NCBI RefSeq assembly: GCF_016765775.1
Contig: NZ_JAESVN010000001.1
Location: 682,001-746,000 of the forward strand
Direction: 5' to 3'
Source: Szabonella alba
GTDB lineage: Bacteria; Pseudomonadota; Alphaproteobacteria; Rhodobacterales; Rhodobacteraceae
DNA: 64,000 nucleotides
Shown here: piece after piece, positions 17,016-25,443 of the stretch
How positions within the stretch are numbered: position 1 is the stretch's first letter
How the letters are laid out: the number at the start of each line of letters is the position of its first letter
Notes under the pieces: model-generated
What the model was told of the DNA's origin: nothing
The model's database searches: none
Seen by the model: only the letters and a program-made list of their open reading frames with translations
Position numbers and translations under genes: made by a program

Positions 17016-18619
17016 TGCGCCAGCATCCGTTGCACGGCGGCGACCAGATCGGCGCGCGGCACCTCGACCTGTGCAGGGCGGTCCTTCCATTCCTCGAGCG
17101 TGGCGTTTTCGGCGATCTTCGCGCCAAGGATCAGGTCTTTCAGAACCACGGTGCCGTTGGCTGCCTCATCTCCGCCCTGGATGATCGCGATGGGGCTGCC
17201 GCGTTTATCGGCATACTTCAACTGGTTGCCGAAGTTTTTCGGATTGCCCAGATACATTTCGGCGCGGATGCCTGCGGTGCGCAACTCGCCCACCATGGCC
17301 ATGTAATCGGCCATGCGGTCGCGATCCATCACCGTCACGACCACCGGGCCGGGCGCGGGCGCCCCGGCATGGCCCTTGGCGCGGAGGGCGGCCAGCAGGC
17401 GGTCCACCCCGATGGAAACGCCGGTTGCGGGCACGGACTGCCCGGTGAAGCGTTTCACCAGATCATCATAACGCCCGCCCCCCGCGACCGAGCCGAATTG
17501 ACGCGGGCGGCCCTTTTCGTCGAGGATTTCGAAGGTCAGTTCGGCCTCATAGACCGGGCCGGTGTAATAGCCCAAGCCCCGGACGACGGAAGGGTCGATC
17601 ACGATGCGGTCGGGGCCGTAGCCTTGGGCGGCGAGAAGGGCGGCGATTTGTTCGAGTTCTTCAACTCCTTCTTGGCCAATTTGGCTCTGGCTCACTAAGC
17701 CGCGCAAATGGTCTAGGACCCCTGCATTCCAAACTGCCCCAAAGCCCTCGCGCACAGCTTCATTTTCGATGTTTGGGTTAGCATTCTGGCTCGCAGCGCC
17801 GCGGCGCAGAAAGTCAGCTTCTCGCGGGTTGCTGCCAACTTGCGACAACAAGGTTGTTCTGACTGCGCTATTCGCTCCAACAAACCCCATAACCACGTCC
17901 GCCTGTGCGTCACTCAGCCCGGCCCCCTTAGTGAAATCGCCGCTCTCATCCTTGCGGCCCTCGCCCAAAAGCGCGCGCACGCCCTCTTCCCCCAACCGGT
18001 CCAGCTTATCAATCGCGCGCAGGACGATGCCGCGTTCGGCCTCCTTGTCGTCGCCCGACAGGCCCGCGACCTCCATCACCCCGTTCAGCACCTTCCGGTT
18101 ATTCACCCGCACGATGTAATCGCCCCGGTCGATCCCCACGGCCTCCAGCGTATCGGCCAGCATGGCGCAGATCTCGGCATCCGCCGCCACGGATGCAGCC
18201 CCCACCGTATCGGCATCGCATTGGTAAAACTGCCGGAACCGCCCCGGACCGGGCTTTTCATTGCGCCAGACCGGTCCGAAAGTGTAACGGCGATAGGGGG
18301 AGGGCAGGTCATTGCGGAACTGTGCGGCCACCCGTGCAAGCGGCGCGGTCATGTCATAGCGCAGGGCCAGCCACTGGTCATCCTCATCCTGCCAGCCGAA
18401 CACGCCTTCATTCGGGCGGTCCACATCGGGCAGGAACTTGCCCAAAGCCTCGACCGTCTCAACGGCCGATGTCTCCAAGGGGTCGAAGCCGTAGCGCTCA
18501 TAGACTTCGGAAATCTTCTGCAGCATGTCGCGCCGCTCGGTCACCTCCGCGCCGAAATAGTCGCGAAAGCCCTTGGGCGTCTCGGCGCGCGGGCGCCGGG
18601 GGGATTTGTCCTTGGCCAT
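17012..18619 (-). CDS. hisS: Histidyl-tRNA synthetase
   Basis: Class IIa synthetase charging tRNA-His, 535 residues, the long alphaproteobacterial form. Landmarks are KGFRDYFG near the N-terminus, [13 protein letters not shown] (motif 2 region), [23 protein letters not shown] and the ATP-site segment [14 protein letters not shown], followed by a C-terminal anticodon-binding domain (from about residue 440, ending VQRMLAQ). It leads the hisS-hisZ-hisG operon. Codons 230-325 (plus-strand bases about 17645-17930) use visibly more A/T-ending codons than the rest, a mosaic patch described in the findings. Confidence 0.95.
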   Translation of the reverse strand: MAKDKSPRRPRAETPKGFRDYFGAEVTERRDMLQKISEVYERYGFDPLETSAVETVEALGKFLPDVDRPNEGVFGWQDEDDQWLALRYDMTAPLARVAAQFRNDLPSPYRRYTFGPVWRNEKPGPGRFRQFYQCDADTVGAASVAADAEICAMLADTLEAVGIDRGDYIVRVNNRKVLNGVMEVAGLSGDDKEAERGIVLRAIDKLDRLGEEGVRALLGEGRKDESGDFTKGAGLSDAQADVVMGFVGANSAVRTTLLSQVGSNPREADFLRRGAASQNANPNIENEAVREGFGAVWNAGVLDHLRGLVSQSQIGQEGVEELEQIAALLAAQGYGPDRIVIDPSVVRGLGYYTGPVYEAELTFEILDEKGRPRQFGSVAGGGRYDDLVKRFTGQSVPATGVSIGVDRLLAALRAKGHAGAPAPGPVVVTVMDRDRMADYMAMVGELRTAGIRAEMYLGNPKNFGNQLKYADKRGSPIAIIQGGDEAANGTVVLKDLILGAKIAENATLEEWKDRPAQVEVPRADLVAAVQRMLAQ

Positions 18620-18693
18620 CGGGGAAACCCTTTGCTGCGGTCACGCGGGCGGTGTAACGGATGGCCGGAGGCGCGGCAAGCAAGGAGAGGGTC

Positions 18694-18891
18694 ATGGCAG
18701 ACCGCATCGAGGCGGCAGAGGAACAGATCGCCCATCTGATCCGCCTGACCGAGGATTTGTCCGGGATCGTCGCGAAACAGGCCGACCGGATCGACCTGCT
18801 GGAACGCCGGGTCGCGATGCTGCTGAACCGGGTTGCCGAACCGGATGAGGGCGGCGTGTTTCTGGCCGACCAGCGCCCGCCGCACTGGTAG
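18694..18891 (+). CDS. slyX: SlyX family protein
   Basis: 65 residues from the ATG at 18694, which is preceded by AAGGAGAGG at good spacing; an ATG 33 bases upstream has no site. Residues 1-50 form a heptad-rich coiled coil (EAAEEQIAHLIRLTEDLSG and DRIDLLERRVAMLLNRV), and the protein ends with the PPHW that is typical of SlyX (usually PPHY). It probably forms a dimer. No biochemical role is established for SlyX. Confidence 0.85.
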   Translation: MADRIEAAEEQIAHLIRLTEDLSGIVAKQADRIDLLERRVAMLLNRVAEPDEGGVFLADQRPPHW

Positions 18892-18953
18892 GGCAGGGCG
18901 CCCCGGTATCAGGGTTCAGGCCCGACGGGACATGCCGAAATTCACCCGGGACG

Positions 18954-19045
18954 ACAGCATCCCAAGGGCGAAGGGGGGCCTGCCCCCCTCTTTGGCTCTC
19001 GCCAAATTCACCCCCCGGGATATTTGGAGACAGAAAAAGGAAGCG
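18954..19045 (+). repeat. Dispersed GC-rich repeat, copy 3 (subfamily B)
   Basis: A GGGGGGCCTGCCCCCC hairpin is followed by CACCCCCCGGGATATTTGG and AGACAGAAAAAGG. The tail matches the copy inside xdhB (26601-26691) closely, including the CAGAAAAAGG end. It occupies most of the 277-base gap between slyX and the AbrB-type gene. The remaining bases show no recognisable feature. Confidence 0.7.
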
Positions 19046-19168
19046 GAGCGTTTCACAGGCGACAGCCCGTAAAAACCCCTGACATGACTTGCCTTTTCCG
19101 GCGGCATCCGGTTTTGTTGCCGCGCAAGCGCGGGTCCTGGGCGATCCGCGTGACCGCGAGGACCGCCT

Positions 19169-20251
19169 TTGCCCCTGCATCCGACAAGCCGAAAGTTCCA
19201 CCCCGTTGGGGTGATTGTGACATTGGCCCTTGCGCTGACCGGGGGAATCGCGGCCACGCTGCTGCATCTGCCGCTGGCGCTTTTGCTGGGGTCGATGGTC
19301 GCGGTGGGGGCGGTTGCGATGGCGGGGTGGAAACCCATGGGCCATGAGGTCGGCCTGCCGGGCCTGTTCCGCCTGATCGCGATTCCGGTGATCGGCATCG
19401 CCATCGGCGGCAGTTTCACCCCCGACATCCTGCGGCAGGCGACGCAATGGGCCCCCAGCCTGCTCGCGCTGTCGCTTTTCGTGCCGCTGGCCCATATCCT
19501 TGCCTTCGGCATCTACCGGGCGGGCGGGGTCGATCCCGTCTCGGCCTATTGGGGCACGGTGCCGGGGGGGCTGATCGAATCCGTCACGCTGGGGGAGGAG
19601 GCGGGGGCCGATCCGGGAATGCTGGTGCTGATGCAGTTCCTGCGGTTGATCCTGACCATCGTGGCGGTGCCGCTTTTGTTCGTGATCCTGACCGGGGAAA
19701 TGGTCGGATCGGGGGCGGGCGTGGCCCTGCAGGGATCGGACAAGGCATTGCGGCTGGCCGATATCGCCATTCTGGCCGTTGCGGGCTTTGCGGGCTTCCA
19801 TCTGGGCCATCTTTTGCGCCTGCCGGCCGCGGTGATGACGGGGCCGCTGATCGCCTCGGCCGTCGTGCATCTGACCGGGCTGACCGAGGGCGTGCCGCCG
19901 GGCTGGGCCATCGCCGCGACGCAGGTCGTTGTCGGGGCAGGGCTTGGCGCGCGGTTCACAGGCATGTCGGGATCGGTGCTGCGGCGCGGTTTCGTGCTGG
20001 CCATGATCGCGACCATGGTCCTGCTGGCGGTGGCATGGGCCTTTGCGGTGCTGCTGGCCCCTTGGGTCGGGCAGCCGGTCGCGGCGCTGTTTCTGGCCTT
20101 TGCCCCCGGCGGGATCACGGAAATGAGCCTGATCGCGCTGAGCCTGCAGATCAGCGTGGTCTTCGTGACGCTGCATCATATTGTGCGGATCGTGTTGTCC
20201 ATCGCGATTGCACGGGCCTTGGCGGGCCGTTTCGGCGGGCTGCACCGCTGA
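19169..20251 (+). CDS. AbrB-type membrane protein (PF05145-like)
   Basis: 360 residues, 10 or more membrane segments, built from two similar halves as in the AbrB-duplication/AmoA-like family. This family is not the AbrB transcription factor. Landmarks are the paired LPLALLLGSMVAVGAVAM and LPAAVMTGPLIASAVVH segments, YWGTVPGGLIESVTLGEEAG, and the second-half FAPGGITEMSLIALSL. The start is uncertain: TTG at 19169 as given, or GTG at 19208-19211, which would trim about 13 residues. Members are linked to transport or to regulation of ammonia monooxygenase in other bacteria; the substrate here is unknown. Convergent with dnaE. Confidence 0.78.
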   Translation: MPLHPTSRKFHPVGVIVTLALALTGGIAATLLHLPLALLLGSMVAVGAVAMAGWKPMGHEVGLPGLFRLIAIPVIGIAIGGSFTPDILRQATQWAPSLLALSLFVPLAHILAFGIYRAGGVDPVSAYWGTVPGGLIESVTLGEEAGADPGMLVLMQFLRLILTIVAVPLLFVILTGEMVGSGAGVALQGSDKALRLADIAILAVAGFAGFHLGHLLRLPAAVMTGPLIASAVVHLTGLTEGVPPGWAIAATQVVVGAGLGARFTGMSGSVLRRGFVLAMIATMVLLAVAWAFAVLLAPWVGQPVAALFLAFAPGGITEMSLIALSLQISVVFVTLHHIVRIVLSIAIARALAGRFGGLHR

Positions 20252-20279
20252 CGCGCGGTTTGTGCCCCTACGGGGGGTG

Positions 20280-23200
20280 TCAGACCTCCTCCACCGTCAG
20301 CACCCCGCCCATGGCCTTGATCGCCCCCTTGACCTGCGGCGTCACCGGATAATCGCGCGGCAGTTCAAGGTCGATCTCTTCACCCGTATCGGGATCGGGC
20401 ACGCAGAAGGTGATCGCGCCGCGCCCGCGTGCGCCCTTGCCGTCCAGCCCCGCCAGCAGCGCCGCGACCGAGGCCACGGCCTCGGCCCGGTCGATATGGA
20501 TGCGCAGATTGCTGCCGCCCGCCTGCTGGGCGACCTGATCAATCGGCTGGGCGGCGCGCGCCAGCAGTTTCAGCGTCTCACCCTCCAGCGTCGCCTCAAC
20601 CGTCAGCACGACATTGCTGCCCGGTTCCAGCGCATCCCGCGCAGCCTCCAGCGTGTCGGAAAACACCGTGACCTCATAGAGCCCGGTCGGATCGGACAGT
20701 TGCACGAAGGCAAAGCGGTTGCCGCGCGCCGATTTGCGTTCCTGTTTCGACGAGACCGAGCCTGCGATCTTTTCAACCCTCGGCCCACCTTGCGCCAGTT
20801 GCGTGATCTCGGCCAGCGTGCGCACGCCCTTGCGTTTCAGCGGACCCATGTAATCATCCAGCGGATGGCCCGACAGGTAAAACCCGATGGCCTTGTGTTC
20901 TTCGGTCAGCCGTTCCACCGGCAGCCAGTCATCGCGTGACCCAAGGCGCGGCTCGGGCACATCCGCGCCCGCCTCGCCGAACAGGGAAACCTGATTTGAC
21001 GCCCGCGCCTCATGGATCGCCGCCGAAAAGGCGGTCAGCGCATCCAGCGCCTCAAACACCCGCGCGCGGTTGCGGTCCAGCATGTCGAAGGCCCCGGCCC
21101 GGACCAGCATTTCAAGCGAGCGTTTGCCGACGCGTTTCAGATCCACCCTGCGCGCGAAATCAAAGAGCGAGGCAAAGGGCCGGTCGCCGCGCGCCTCGAC
21201 GATCATCCGCATCGCCTCGACGCCCACATTCTTCAGCGCCCCCAGCCCGTAAACCAGCGCGCCATCGGTCACGCTGAAGGTCGCCTGACCGCGGTTCACG
21301 CAAGGTGGCACCGTGGTCAGGCCCAGCCGGTCCACCTCACGTTTGTAGATCGCCAGTTTGTCGGTCAGGTGAAGATCGCAATTCATGACGCCCGCCATGA
21401 ATTCCACCGGGTGATTGGCCTTCAGCCAGCCGGTCTGATAGCTGACCACGGCATAGGCGGCGGCGTGGGATTTGTTGAAGCCGTAATTGGCGAATTTTTC
21501 CAAGAGGTCGAAGACCTCACCGGCCTTTTTCGCGTCGATATTGTGGGTCTTCTTCGCGCCTTCGATGAATTTCGGCCGTTCCTTGGCCATTTCCTCGGCG
21601 ATCTTCTTGCCCATGGCGCGGCGCAGAAGATCGGCGCCGCCAAGGCTGTAGCCCGCCATGACCTGCGCGATCTGCATCACCTGTTCCTGATAGACGATGA
21701 TGCCCTGCGTTTCCTTCAGAATATCGTCAATCGTCGGATGGATCGAGGTGAGTTCCCGAAGCCCGTTCTTCACCTCGCAATAGGTGGGGATGTTTTCCAT
21801 CGGGCCGGGACGATACAGCGCCACCAGCGCCACGATATCCTCGATGCAGGTCGGCTTCATGCGCCGCAGCGCATCCATCATGCCCGAGCTTTCCACCTGA
21901 AACACCGCGACCGTGCGGGCGGCGGAATAAAGCTCATAGGTGGCCGCGTCCTCCAGCGGGATATGGCCGATATCATTCTCGGTCCCCGGCTCGGGATCAT
22001 AAAGCCGTCGTCCGTCCGACGTCTCATGCAGGCCGCGCCCCGAGGCACGGATCAGTTCGATGGCGTTCTGGATCACCGTCAGGGTCTTGAGACCCAGAAA
22101 GTCGAATTTCACCAACCCGGCCTGTTCGACCCATTTCATGTTGAACTGGGTCGCGGGCATGTCGGAACGCGGGTCCTGATACAGCGGCACCAGCGCATCC
22201 AGCGGCCGGTCGCCGATCACGACCCCCGCGGCATGGGTCGAGGCATTGCGCAACAGCCCCTCGATCTGCTGGCCATAGGTCAGGAGGCGGTCCACGACCT
22301 CCTCCTTCGCAGCCTCGCGCAGGCGCGGCTCATCGGCCAGCGCCTTGGTGATCGAGACGGGTTTCACCCCCTCGACCGGGATCATCTTGGACAGGCGGTC
22401 GACCTGCCCATAGGGCATCTGCAGCACCCGGCCCACATCGCGCACGGCGGCCTTGGACAACAGCGCGCCGAAGGTGATGATCTGGCCCACCTTCTCGCGC
22501 CCGTATTTGCGCTGGACATACTGAATGACCTCCTCGCGGCGGTCCATGCAGAAGTCGATATCGAAATCCGGCATCGAAACGCGTTCGGGATTCAGGAAGC
22601 GTTCAAACAGCAAGGCATAGCGCAAAGGGTCAAGATCGGTGATGGTCAGCGCATAAGCCACCAGCGACCCCGCACCTGACCCCCGGCCGGGGCCCACCGG
22701 AATGCCCTGATCCTTGGCCCATTTGATGAAATCGGCCACGATCAGAAAATAGCCCGGAAAGCCCATTTTCTCGATGATGCCCAGTTCGAAATCCAGCCGC
22801 GCCTCATAGTCACTGACCGGGGCGGCATGGGGAATGACGGCCAGCCGCGCTGCCAGCCCGGCCTTTGCCTGACGACGCAGTTCCTCCACCTCATCCTCGG
22901 CGAATCGCGGCAGGATCGGGTCGCGCCTCGCGGCGGCAAAGGCGCAGCGCCGAGCGATTTCCACAGTGTTTTCCAGCGCCTCGGGCAGATCGGCGAACAG
23001 CGTCGCCATTTCCGCCTCGGATTTGAAATAATGCTGCGGCGTCAGGCGGCGGCGCGGCGCTGACTGGTCGACATAGGCGCCTTCGGCAATGCAGATCAGC
23101 GCATCATGCGCCTCATACATCTTGGCTTCCGGGAAATAGACGTCATTGGTCGCGACCAGCGGCAGATCCATCGCATAGGCCATTTCGACAAAGGCGCGTT

Positions 23201-23777
23201 CGGTCACACGCTCGGCCTCGGGCAGTGCGCCGCCCGGCCCCGGATGGCGCTGCAATTCCACATAAAGCCGCCCCGGATAGATCGCGGCCAGCCGCGTCAT
23301 CAGGGCCTCGGCCTTGGCCGCCTGCCCGCCCTGCACCAGCCGCCCGACCGCGCCTTCCGGCCCGCCCGTCAGGCAGATCAGGCCCTGCGCATAGGTCGCA
23401 AGCTCTTCCAGCGTGACCTGCGTCACCTGCCCGCCCTTGTCGAGGTAAAGGCAGGAATTGAGCTTCATCAGGTTCATGTACCCCGCTTCATCCTGCGCCA
23501 GCAGGACAATCGGGGCGGGCGGGCGCGGGCGTTCGCCGGGGCGGGCCGGATCATGGTCAAGGGCGACCTGACAGCCCAGGATCGGCTGCACCCCCGCCCC
23601 CCGTGCCACGACCGAAAATTCCAGCGCGGCAAAAAGGTTGTTGGTATCGGTCACCGCAACTGCCGGCATCCCGGCCGCCGCGCAAAGCTTCACCAGTTTC
23701 TTCAGCGGAACCGCGCCTTCCAGCAGCGAGTATTCCGTGTGGCAGCGCAGATGGATGAATCGGGGAGCATTGGACAT
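20280..23777 (-). CDS. dnaE: DNA polymerase III subunit alpha
   Basis: Replicative polymerase catalytic subunit, 1165 residues, full family length. The N-terminal PHP domain opens with IHLRCHTEYSLLEGA. The palm carries the catalytic aspartates in MPDFDIDF (near residue 405) and KFDFLGLKTLT (near 555), with GPGRGSGAGSLVAYAL between. The tandem HhH/OB region follows, including KIAGSVSSKQERKSARGNR. I place the start at ATG 23777 (MSNAPRF); GTG 23783 is in frame 2 codons upstream. Neither has a strong ribosome site. Divergent from xdhA. Confidence 0.96.
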   Translation of the reverse strand: MSNAPRFIHLRCHTEYSLLEGAVPLKKLVKLCAAAGMPAVAVTDTNNLFAALEFSVVARGAGVQPILGCQVALDHDPARPGERPRPPAPIVLLAQDEAGYMNLMKLNSCLYLDKGGQVTQVTLEELATYAQGLICLTGGPEGAVGRLVQGGQAAKAEALMTRLAAIYPGRLYVELQRHPGPGGALPEAERVTERAFVEMAYAMDLPLVATNDVYFPEAKMYEAHDALICIAEGAYVDQSAPRRRLTPQHYFKSEAEMATLFADLPEALENTVEIARRCAFAAARRDPILPRFAEDEVEELRRQAKAGLAARLAVIPHAAPVSDYEARLDFELGIIEKMGFPGYFLIVADFIKWAKDQGIPVGPGRGSGAGSLVAYALTITDLDPLRYALLFERFLNPERVSMPDFDIDFCMDRREEVIQYVQRKYGREKVGQIITFGALLSKAAVRDVGRVLQMPYGQVDRLSKMIPVEGVKPVSITKALADEPRLREAAKEEVVDRLLTYGQQIEGLLRNASTHAAGVVIGDRPLDALVPLYQDPRSDMPATQFNMKWVEQAGLVKFDFLGLKTLTVIQNAIELIRASGRGLHETSDGRRLYDPEPGTENDIGHIPLEDAATYELYSAARTVAVFQVESSGMMDALRRMKPTCIEDIVALVALYRPGPMENIPTYCEVKNGLRELTSIHPTIDDILKETQGIIVYQEQVMQIAQVMAGYSLGGADLLRRAMGKKIAEEMAKERPKFIEGAKKTHNIDAKKAGEVFDLLEKFANYGFNKSHAAAYAVVSYQTGWLKANHPVEFMAGVMNCDLHLTDKLAIYKREVDRLGLTTVPPCVNRGQATFSVTDGALVYGLGALKNVGVEAMRMIVEARGDRPFASLFDFARRVDLKRVGKRSLEMLVRAGAFDMLDRNRARVFEALDALTAFSAAIHEARASNQVSLFGEAGADVPEPRLGSRDDWLPVERLTEEHKAIGFYLSGHPLDDYMGPLKRKGVRTLAEITQLAQGGPRVEKIAGSVSSKQERKSARGNRFAFVQLSDPTGLYEVTVFSDTLEAARDALEPGSNVVLTVEATLEGETLKLLARAAQPIDQVAQQAGGSNLRIHIDRAEAVASVAALLAGLDGKGARGRGAITFCVPDPDTGEEIDLELPRDYPVTPQVKGAIKAMGGVLTVEEV

Positions 23778-24018
23778 GGCCACAGCCTAGCGATCCGGCA
23801 GGTCGGGGAAAAGGGCGCATCACTTTCAGGCAAATCCGGAAACTGCTTCGGCGCCTTCCCGAAAACTTGTGCTTGCCATGTAGCAATGCGCGGGGCTTCA
23901 TGATTGACAGGGAAAAGGTGCCTTATCCGCTTTACGCCGCATCGGGCGGGCAGGCAACGCTTCGTGGGGATCAGCACCCCCCGAAGCCCTGAACGGGGAG
24001 AAGGCGGCGGGTTACCAC

Positions 24019-25443
24019 ATGACCGATATCGCGTTTCACCTGAACGGAACGCCGATCCGCCTTGGTGCCGGGGATCCGACCCGGACCCTGCTGGATTACC
24101 TGCGTGAGGATCGCGGACTGACCGGCACCAAGGAAGCCTGCCGCGAAGGCGATTGCGGGGCCTGCACAGTGATGGTGCGGGATGGGACGGGCCGGGCACA
24201 GGCGTTCAATTCCTGCATTCTGTTTCTGCCGCAACTGCAGGGCAAATCCGTCACGACGGTCGAGGGGCTGCGCGGCCCCGCAGGGCAGATGCATCCGGTG
24301 CAAGAGGAGATGATCGCCCATCACGGCAGCCAATGCGGGTTCTGCACACCGGGTTTCATCATGTCGATGGCCACCGCCCATCTGAACGGCGACCAGAACC
24401 ACGACCGCGCGCTGGCCGGCAATCTGTGCCGCTGCACCGGCTATGCCCCGATCATCCGCGCGGCCGAAGCCGCCGCCGCCCGGCCCGTGCCAGACTGGAT
24501 GGGGCAGGATGCGGCTTTCACCTGTTCCGAAATATCCTCGGGGGGGGAGGCCCGCACGGGCCTCGGGGGGCAGACAGCCCCCCTTGCGACCGGGTTCAGC
24601 CCCGCCAGCACCGACGATCTGGCGCAATGGTATCTGGCGAACCCTGATGCCACGCTGATCGCGGGGGCGACCGATGTCGGGCTCTGGGTCACCAAACAAC
24701 TGCGTGACCTTGCCCCCGTGGCCTTTCTGGGCGGTATCGCCGATCTGGCCCAGATCCGGCAGCAGGACGGGCAGTTCCATGTCGGTGCGGGCGTCACCAT
24801 CACTGATCTGATGGCGGCGGTCGAAGATACGCTGCCCTCTTTCGCGGCCCTTCTGGCGCGCTATGCCTCGCAACAGGTGCGCAATGCCGCGACCATCGGT
24901 GGCAATATCGCCAATGGCTCCCCCATCGGGGACGGACCGCCCGCGCTGATCGCATTGGGTGCAAGCCTGCATCTGCGCCGGGGCGATGCGCGGCGCCTGA
25001 TCGCGATTGAGGATTTCTTTCTGGACTACCGCAAGCAGGACCGCCAGCCGGGCGAGTTTGTCGAGGCAGTCAGCTTTGCCGATACGGCGCCGGATCTGCG
25101 CTGCTACAAGATCTCGAAACGCTTCGATCAGGATATTTCCGCGATCTGCGCCTGTTTCAATGTCACCGTCGCGCAAGGCCGTGTGACTGCGGCACGGCTG
25201 GCCTTTGGCGGCATGGCGGGGATTCCGAAACGCGCGGCTGCGGCCGAGGCGGCGCTGACCGGGGCGGAATGGTCGCTGGACGCGATCCGGCAGGCTCAGG
25301 CGGCGATGGCGGGCGATTTCATGCCGATGTCCGATATGCGCGCCTCTGCCGCCTATCGGGCCGAGGTCGCGGCGGCGCTGCTGGAGCGGTATTTCCACGA
25401 CCTTGCCGGCACTGCCACCGATATTCTGGAGGTGCGGGCATGA
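24019..25443 (+). CDS. xdhA: Xanthine dehydrogenase small subunit (2Fe-2S and FAD)
   Basis: Electron-transfer subunit of a molybdenum hydroxylase oxidising hypoxanthine and xanthine to urate with NAD+. 474 residues. The plant-type 2Fe-2S site CREGDCGACTVMV is near residue 41, and the second cluster uses CGFCTPGF (about 106) and CRCTGY (about 137). The FAD domain shows RNAATIGGNIANGSPIGDG and, further on, YKISKRFDQDIS. Between the two domains (residues about 170-190) the sequence reads as translation of a dispersed GC-rich repeat (24527-24590). It overlaps xdhB by 4 bases. Confidence 0.94.
   Translation: MTDIAFHLNGTPIRLGAGDPTRTLLDYLREDRGLTGTKEACREGDCGACTVMVRDGTGRAQAFNSCILFLPQLQGKSVTTVEGLRGPAGQMHPVQEEMIAHHGSQCGFCTPGFIMSMATAHLNGDQNHDRALAGNLCRCTGYAPIIRAAEAAAARPVPDWMGQDAAFTCSEISSGGEARTGLGGQTAPLATGFSPASTDDLAQWYLANPDATLIAGATDVGLWVTKQLRDLAPVAFLGGIADLAQIRQQDGQFHVGAGVTITDLMAAVEDTLPSFAALLARYASQQVRNAATIGGNIANGSPIGDGPPALIALGASLHLRRGDARRLIAIEDFFLDYRKQDRQPGEFVEAVSFADTAPDLRCYKISKRFDQDISAICACFNVTVAQGRVTAARLAFGGMAGIPKRAAAAEAALTGAEWSLDAIRQAQAAMAGDFMPMSDMRASAAYRAEVAAALLERYFHDLAGTATDILEVRA
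24527..24590 (-). repeat. Dispersed GC-rich repeat, copy 4, in frame inside xdhA
   Basis: Read on the minus strand: a GC hairpin, then CCCCCCCGAGGATATTTCGGA. On the plus strand it is AAATATCCTCGGGGGGG, then AGGCCCGCACGGGCCT and more G/C. It matches copy 5 in xdhB and copy 3 at 18954. It keeps the xdhA frame open and falls in the linker between the 2Fe-2S and FAD domains. Confidence 0.7.

Noticed and set aside
23901-23935. Sigma-70 promoter for xdhA at TTGACA (23904)
   Set aside because: The -35 is perfect but no -10 lies at 16-18 bases; the best T/A-rich hexamers are at 14 or over 20 bases.
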